Assembly (NCBI GenBank): GCA_002400365.1
Contig: DHFK01000033.1
Span: 1 to 6,401 of the forward strand
DNA length: 6,401 bases
From: Anaerolineales bacterium UBA4826
GTDB lineage: Bacteria; Chloroflexota; Anaerolineae; UBA4142
Reading direction: 5' to 3'
Positions 4,081 to 6,401 of this stretch are shown piece after piece. A model generated the notes under the pieces. It saw only the letters and a list, made by a program, of their open reading frames with translations. It made no database searches and was not told the origin of the DNA. Made by a program: the position numbers and the translations under genes. Position 1 is the first letter of the stretch. The number at the start of each line of letters is the position of its first letter.

Positions 4081-6401
4081 TTACTTGTTCTTCGCCTTCT
4101 CTACCAATTCAAACAGTTTATTCAACGCTTCGAGCGGCGAGAGTGACATCACGTCCAGATTTCTGATTTCGTCACGCAACGGGTCCGCTTGCGTGAATAA
4201 AGCCATTTGCAGCCCGGCGCCCTTGCGTAACATGCCGGTCTCTTGGAGTTCTTCCAATTCTTTCAACACCTCTTCCGCGCGATGCACGACTGCCTTCGGA
4301 ATCCCCGCCAGTTGCGCGACGTGGATGCCGTACGATTTATCCGCGCCCCCGCGCACGATCTGGTGCAGAAAGACGACGCGCCCGCTTTGCTCCAGCACGG
4401 CGACGTTATAGTTGCGGACTTTGGGCAAGTACTGCTCCAACTCGATCAACTCGTGGTAATGCGTCGCGAACAACGTTTTCGATTGCAGTTGCGGGTGGTT
4501 GTGGATGTATTCGACAATCGCGCGCGCGATCGCGATGCCGTCGTACGTGCTCGTGCCGCGCCCGATTTCGTCGAGAATGATCAAACTCTGACGCGTGCTG
4601 TGCGCGAGAATGTTCGCCGTCTCGACCATCTCGACCATGAAGGTGGATTGCCCGGCGGCGATCTCGTCCTGCGCGCCGATGCGCGTGAAAATGCGGTCCA
4701 CCAGACCGATGGTCGCGGACTCTGCCGGGACGAATGAGCCGATCTGCGCCATCAAGACGATGAGCGCGACTTGACGCAGAAAAGTTGACTTGCCGCTCAT
4801 GTTCGGGCCGGTGATGATGTGAATCAGTTCTTCCTTCGACAGTGTCACGTCGTTCGGGACGAACGGCTCATCGCGCAGCGCAAGTTCCACGACCGGATGC
4901 CGCCCCGCGACGATGTGGATCGCGTCGGCGTTGTTCAATTGCGGACGCGCGTACCGATAGCGCATTGCCACTTCGGCGAGCGCGGCGTACACGTCCATCT
5001 CGGCGATGGCGCGCGCGGTGGCGAGCAAGCGCGGCGCCGCGCCGGCAATCTGCGCGCACACTTCTTTGAACAGCGTCGTTTCCAACTCGACGATGCGTTC
5101 TTCCGCGTTGAGGATCAGACTCTCGTACTCTTTAAGTTCGGGCGTGATAAAGCGCTCGGCGTTCGTCAGCGTCTGTTTGCGGATGTACTCGGCGGGCGTC
5201 TGCGGCAAGTTCGGCGTGGTGATTTCGATGTAATAGCCAAAGACCTTGTTGTAGCCGACTTTGAGCGATTTGATGCCGGTGCGCTCGCGTTCTTTGCGTT
5301 CGAGGTTCGCGACCCAATCCTTCGCGTTGCGCGATGCGCTCGCGATGCCATCGAGTTCCGCGGAATACCCAGGCGCGATCACGCCGCCGTTGCTCAGCGT
5401 CGCCGGCGGTTCGGGGACGAGCGCGCGCGAAATGAGGTTGACGAGGTCGGGACAAGCATCGAGATTGGAGATTGGAGATTGGAGGTTAGAAGTTGGAGGT
5501 GCGAGATTGGACGTTGGAGACCCGCTGCCAACCTCTAACTTCCAACCTCCAACTTCCATAATCCTCGGCACAACTTCCAGACTCGCTTTGATCGCCACCA
5601 CATCGCGCGGTCCGGCAACGCCCTGCACGACGCGGTTGGTCAGCCGCTCCAGATCGGCGATGCGCTTGAGCAGATCGCGCAGCGATTCGCGGCGCGCCGT
5701 GTCGCGATAGAACGCGTCTACACGATCGAGCCGCGCGTTCAGCGCGTCGAGATCGAGTAAGGGTTGGGTGAGCCATTCGCGCAAGCGGCGCGCGCCCATC
5801 GCGGTGCGTGTTTCGTCCAGCACGCCGAGCAGCGACCCCTTGACCGCGCCGCCGCGGATCGTCTGGACGAGTTCGAGGTTGCGCCGCGTCGCCGGGTCGA
5901 GCGTCATAAACGCTTTGGTGGAATAGGTCTTGAACGCGGTCAGTTGCGCGAGTGCGGCTTTTTGATTGTCTTGCAAGTACTGGATGATCGCGCCGGCGGC
6001 GCGCGTCGCCAGCGGCAGTGCGTTCAGCCCAAAGCCGTCGAGCGCGGCGACGTGAAAGTGATCGCGGAGCGTTTGGCGGGCGGAGTCGAGGTCTGGAATG
6101 TGGAGATTGGAGATTGGAGATTGGAAACTCGAAGGCAATCTCCAATCTCCAATCTCCAATCTTTCCGCAAGCACTTCCGCCGGATGCAAGCGATCCAACT
6201 CTTGCCGCGCCTCGCGCGCGTCCACCTCCGTCGCGGCGAATACGCCGGTCGTGATGTCGGCGTAGGCGATGCCGGCGCGGGCCTTGTCCATGACGAGCGC
6301 GGCGAGATAGTTGTTGCGTTTCTCTTCCAGCAAGCCAGGTTCGACGACGGTGCCCGGGGTAACCACCCGCACAACTTGTCTCGGCATCAAGCCGTTCACC
6401 A
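4081..6401 (-). CDS. mutS: DNA mismatch repair protein MutS (N-terminus outside window)
   Basis: MutS recognises base mismatches and small loops in new DNA and, as an ATP-driven clamp, starts mismatch repair with MutL. The visible part begins at the end of the mismatch-binding domain (RQVVRVVTPGTV), so roughly the first hundred residues, including the Phe-x-Glu mismatch wedge, are outside. Numbering residues from the GTG at 6399: connector domain about 25-145; core/lever about 155-330 and 450-490, with the clamp (KVGYNKVFGYYIEIT, 380-394) between; and the ATPase domain. Its Walker A is GPNMSGKST (531-539), signature region DEIAAGQSTFMVEM (578-591), Walker B LIILDEIGRGTSTYDG (606-621) and His switch LFATHYHEL (643-651). 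The C-terminus SPLEALNKLFELVEK (754-768) is normal. These features mark MutS1, not MutS2. Two heptad-repeat palindromes are translated in frame: residues about 80-101 in the connector and about 281-313 in the core. Compared with my recollection of E. coli MutS, the first replaces a variable stretch of equal length, and the second adds about 14 residues. All ATPase motifs are intact, so it is probably functional. Confidence 0.97.
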   Translation of the reverse strand, partial: VNGLMPRQVVRVVTPGTVVEPGLLEEKRNNYLAALVMDKARAGIAYADITTGVFAATEVDAREARQELDRLHPAEVLAERLEIGDWRLPSSFQSPISNLHIPDLDSARQTLRDHFHVAALDGFGLNALPLATRAAGAIIQYLQDNQKAALAQLTAFKTYSTKAFMTLDPATRRNLELVQTIRGGAVKGSLLGVLDETRTAMGARRLREWLTQPLLDLDALNARLDRVDAFYRDTARRESLRDLLKRIADLERLTNRVVQGVAGPRDVVAIKASLEVVPRIMEVGGWKLEVGSGSPTSNLAPPTSNLQSPISNLDACPDLVNLISRALVPEPPATLSNGGVIAPGYSAELDGIASASRNAKDWVANLERKERERTGIKSLKVGYNKVFGYYIEITTPNLPQTPAEYIRKQTLTNAERFITPELKEYESLILNAEERIVELETTLFKEVCAQIAGAAPRLLATARAIAEMDVYAALAEVAMRYRYARPQLNNADAIHIVAGRHPVVELALRDEPFVPNDVTLSKEELIHIITGPNMSGKSTFLRQVALIVLMAQIGSFVPAESATIGLVDRIFTRIGAQDEIAAGQSTFMVEMVETANILAHSTRQSLIILDEIGRGTSTYDGIAIARAIVEYIHNHPQLQSKTLFATHYHELIELEQYLPKVRNYNVAVLEQSGRVVFLHQIVRGGADKSYGIHVAQLAGIPKAVVHRAEEVLKELEELQETGMLRKGAGLQMALFTQADPLRDEIRNLDVMSLSPLEALNKLFELVEKAKNK
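5461..5556. repeat. Palindromic heptad-repeat element, copy 2, inside mutS
   Basis: On the plus strand eight consecutive 7-nt units run from 5461 to 5516. Four are GAGATTG; the others are variants such as GAGGTTA, GAAGTTG and GACGTTG. A 12-nt spacer GAGACCCGCTGC follows (5517-5528). Four units then run in the opposite orientation (CAACCTC, TAACTTC, CAACCTC, CAACTTC; 5529-5556), with a decayed fifth after them. Arms 5479-5499 and 5532-5552 pair at 19 of 21 positions. In MutS it encodes EVGGWKLEVG followed by SNLQSPISNL. Confidence 0.85.
6103..6163. repeat. Palindromic heptad-repeat element, copy 1, inside mutS
   Basis: Three perfect GAGATTG units (6103-6123), a 12-nt spacer GAAACTCGAAGG (6124-6135), then three CAATCTC units and one CAATCTT (6136-6163). 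Bases 6101-6123 and 6136-6158 form a perfect 23-bp inverted repeat. In MutS it encodes RLEIGDWRL, a short turn, then FQSPISNL, in the connector domain. Confidence 0.9.

Noticed and set aside
4819..5538. A 239-codon open frame on the plus strand within mutS
   Set aside because: It is antisense to conserved MutS sequence and rich in Arg, Asp and Phe. It is kept open in part by the stop-free heptad repeat at its end.
5461..6163. CRISPR array
   Set aside because: The repeat units are 7 nt and directly tandem without unique spacers, arranged as opposed arms, and translated inside mutS.

Overview
The window is about 6.4 kb of GC-rich bacterial DNA. Every gene I can support lies on the minus strand, so the genes read from right to left. 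The best guess for the organism is a member of the Chloroflexi (Anaerolineae-like). The reasons are a modular lipoprotein with a Pro/Thr linker and an NBR1-type Ig-like domain, and heptanucleotide repeats that translate to LEIGDWR / ISNLQSP peptides inside a housekeeping protein. Both are things I associate from memory with that phylum. This is inference, not a search result.

Layout in the direction of transcription. (1) 6401-4081: mutS, the mismatch-recognition ATPase. Its N-terminal mismatch-binding domain is cut off by the window edge; the rest runs intact to a normal C-terminus. Two palindromic heptad-repeat elements sit in frame inside it. (2) 4080-4021: a 60-nt gap holding a plausible sigma70-like promoter and a strong ribosome binding site. 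(3) 4020-1708: a compact three-gene cluster. It has a 107-aa protein of unknown function, a 137-aa protein with a likely PD-(D/E)XK nuclease core, and a 516-aa DPPY-type DNA methyltransferase. The last two are 2 nt apart. This looks like a small restriction-modification system downstream of mutS. (4) 1660-1: a multidomain surface lipoprotein, 553 residues visible, with its C-terminus beyond the window.

The genes are packed with gaps of 60, 22, 2 and 47 nt, and I saw no convincing terminator, so some read-through from mutS is possible. The nuclease and methyltransferase are probably translationally coupled. The lipoprotein has its own ribosome binding site and no evident functional link to the others.

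The most unusual signal is the pair of repeat elements in mutS. Each has GAGATTG-like heptads in one orientation, a spacer of exactly 12 nt, and then heptads in the opposite orientation. Because 7 is not a multiple of 3, a perfect array encodes the same cyclic heptapeptide in all three frames of a strand and contains no stop codon on either strand. That makes it unusually well suited to sit inside genes.
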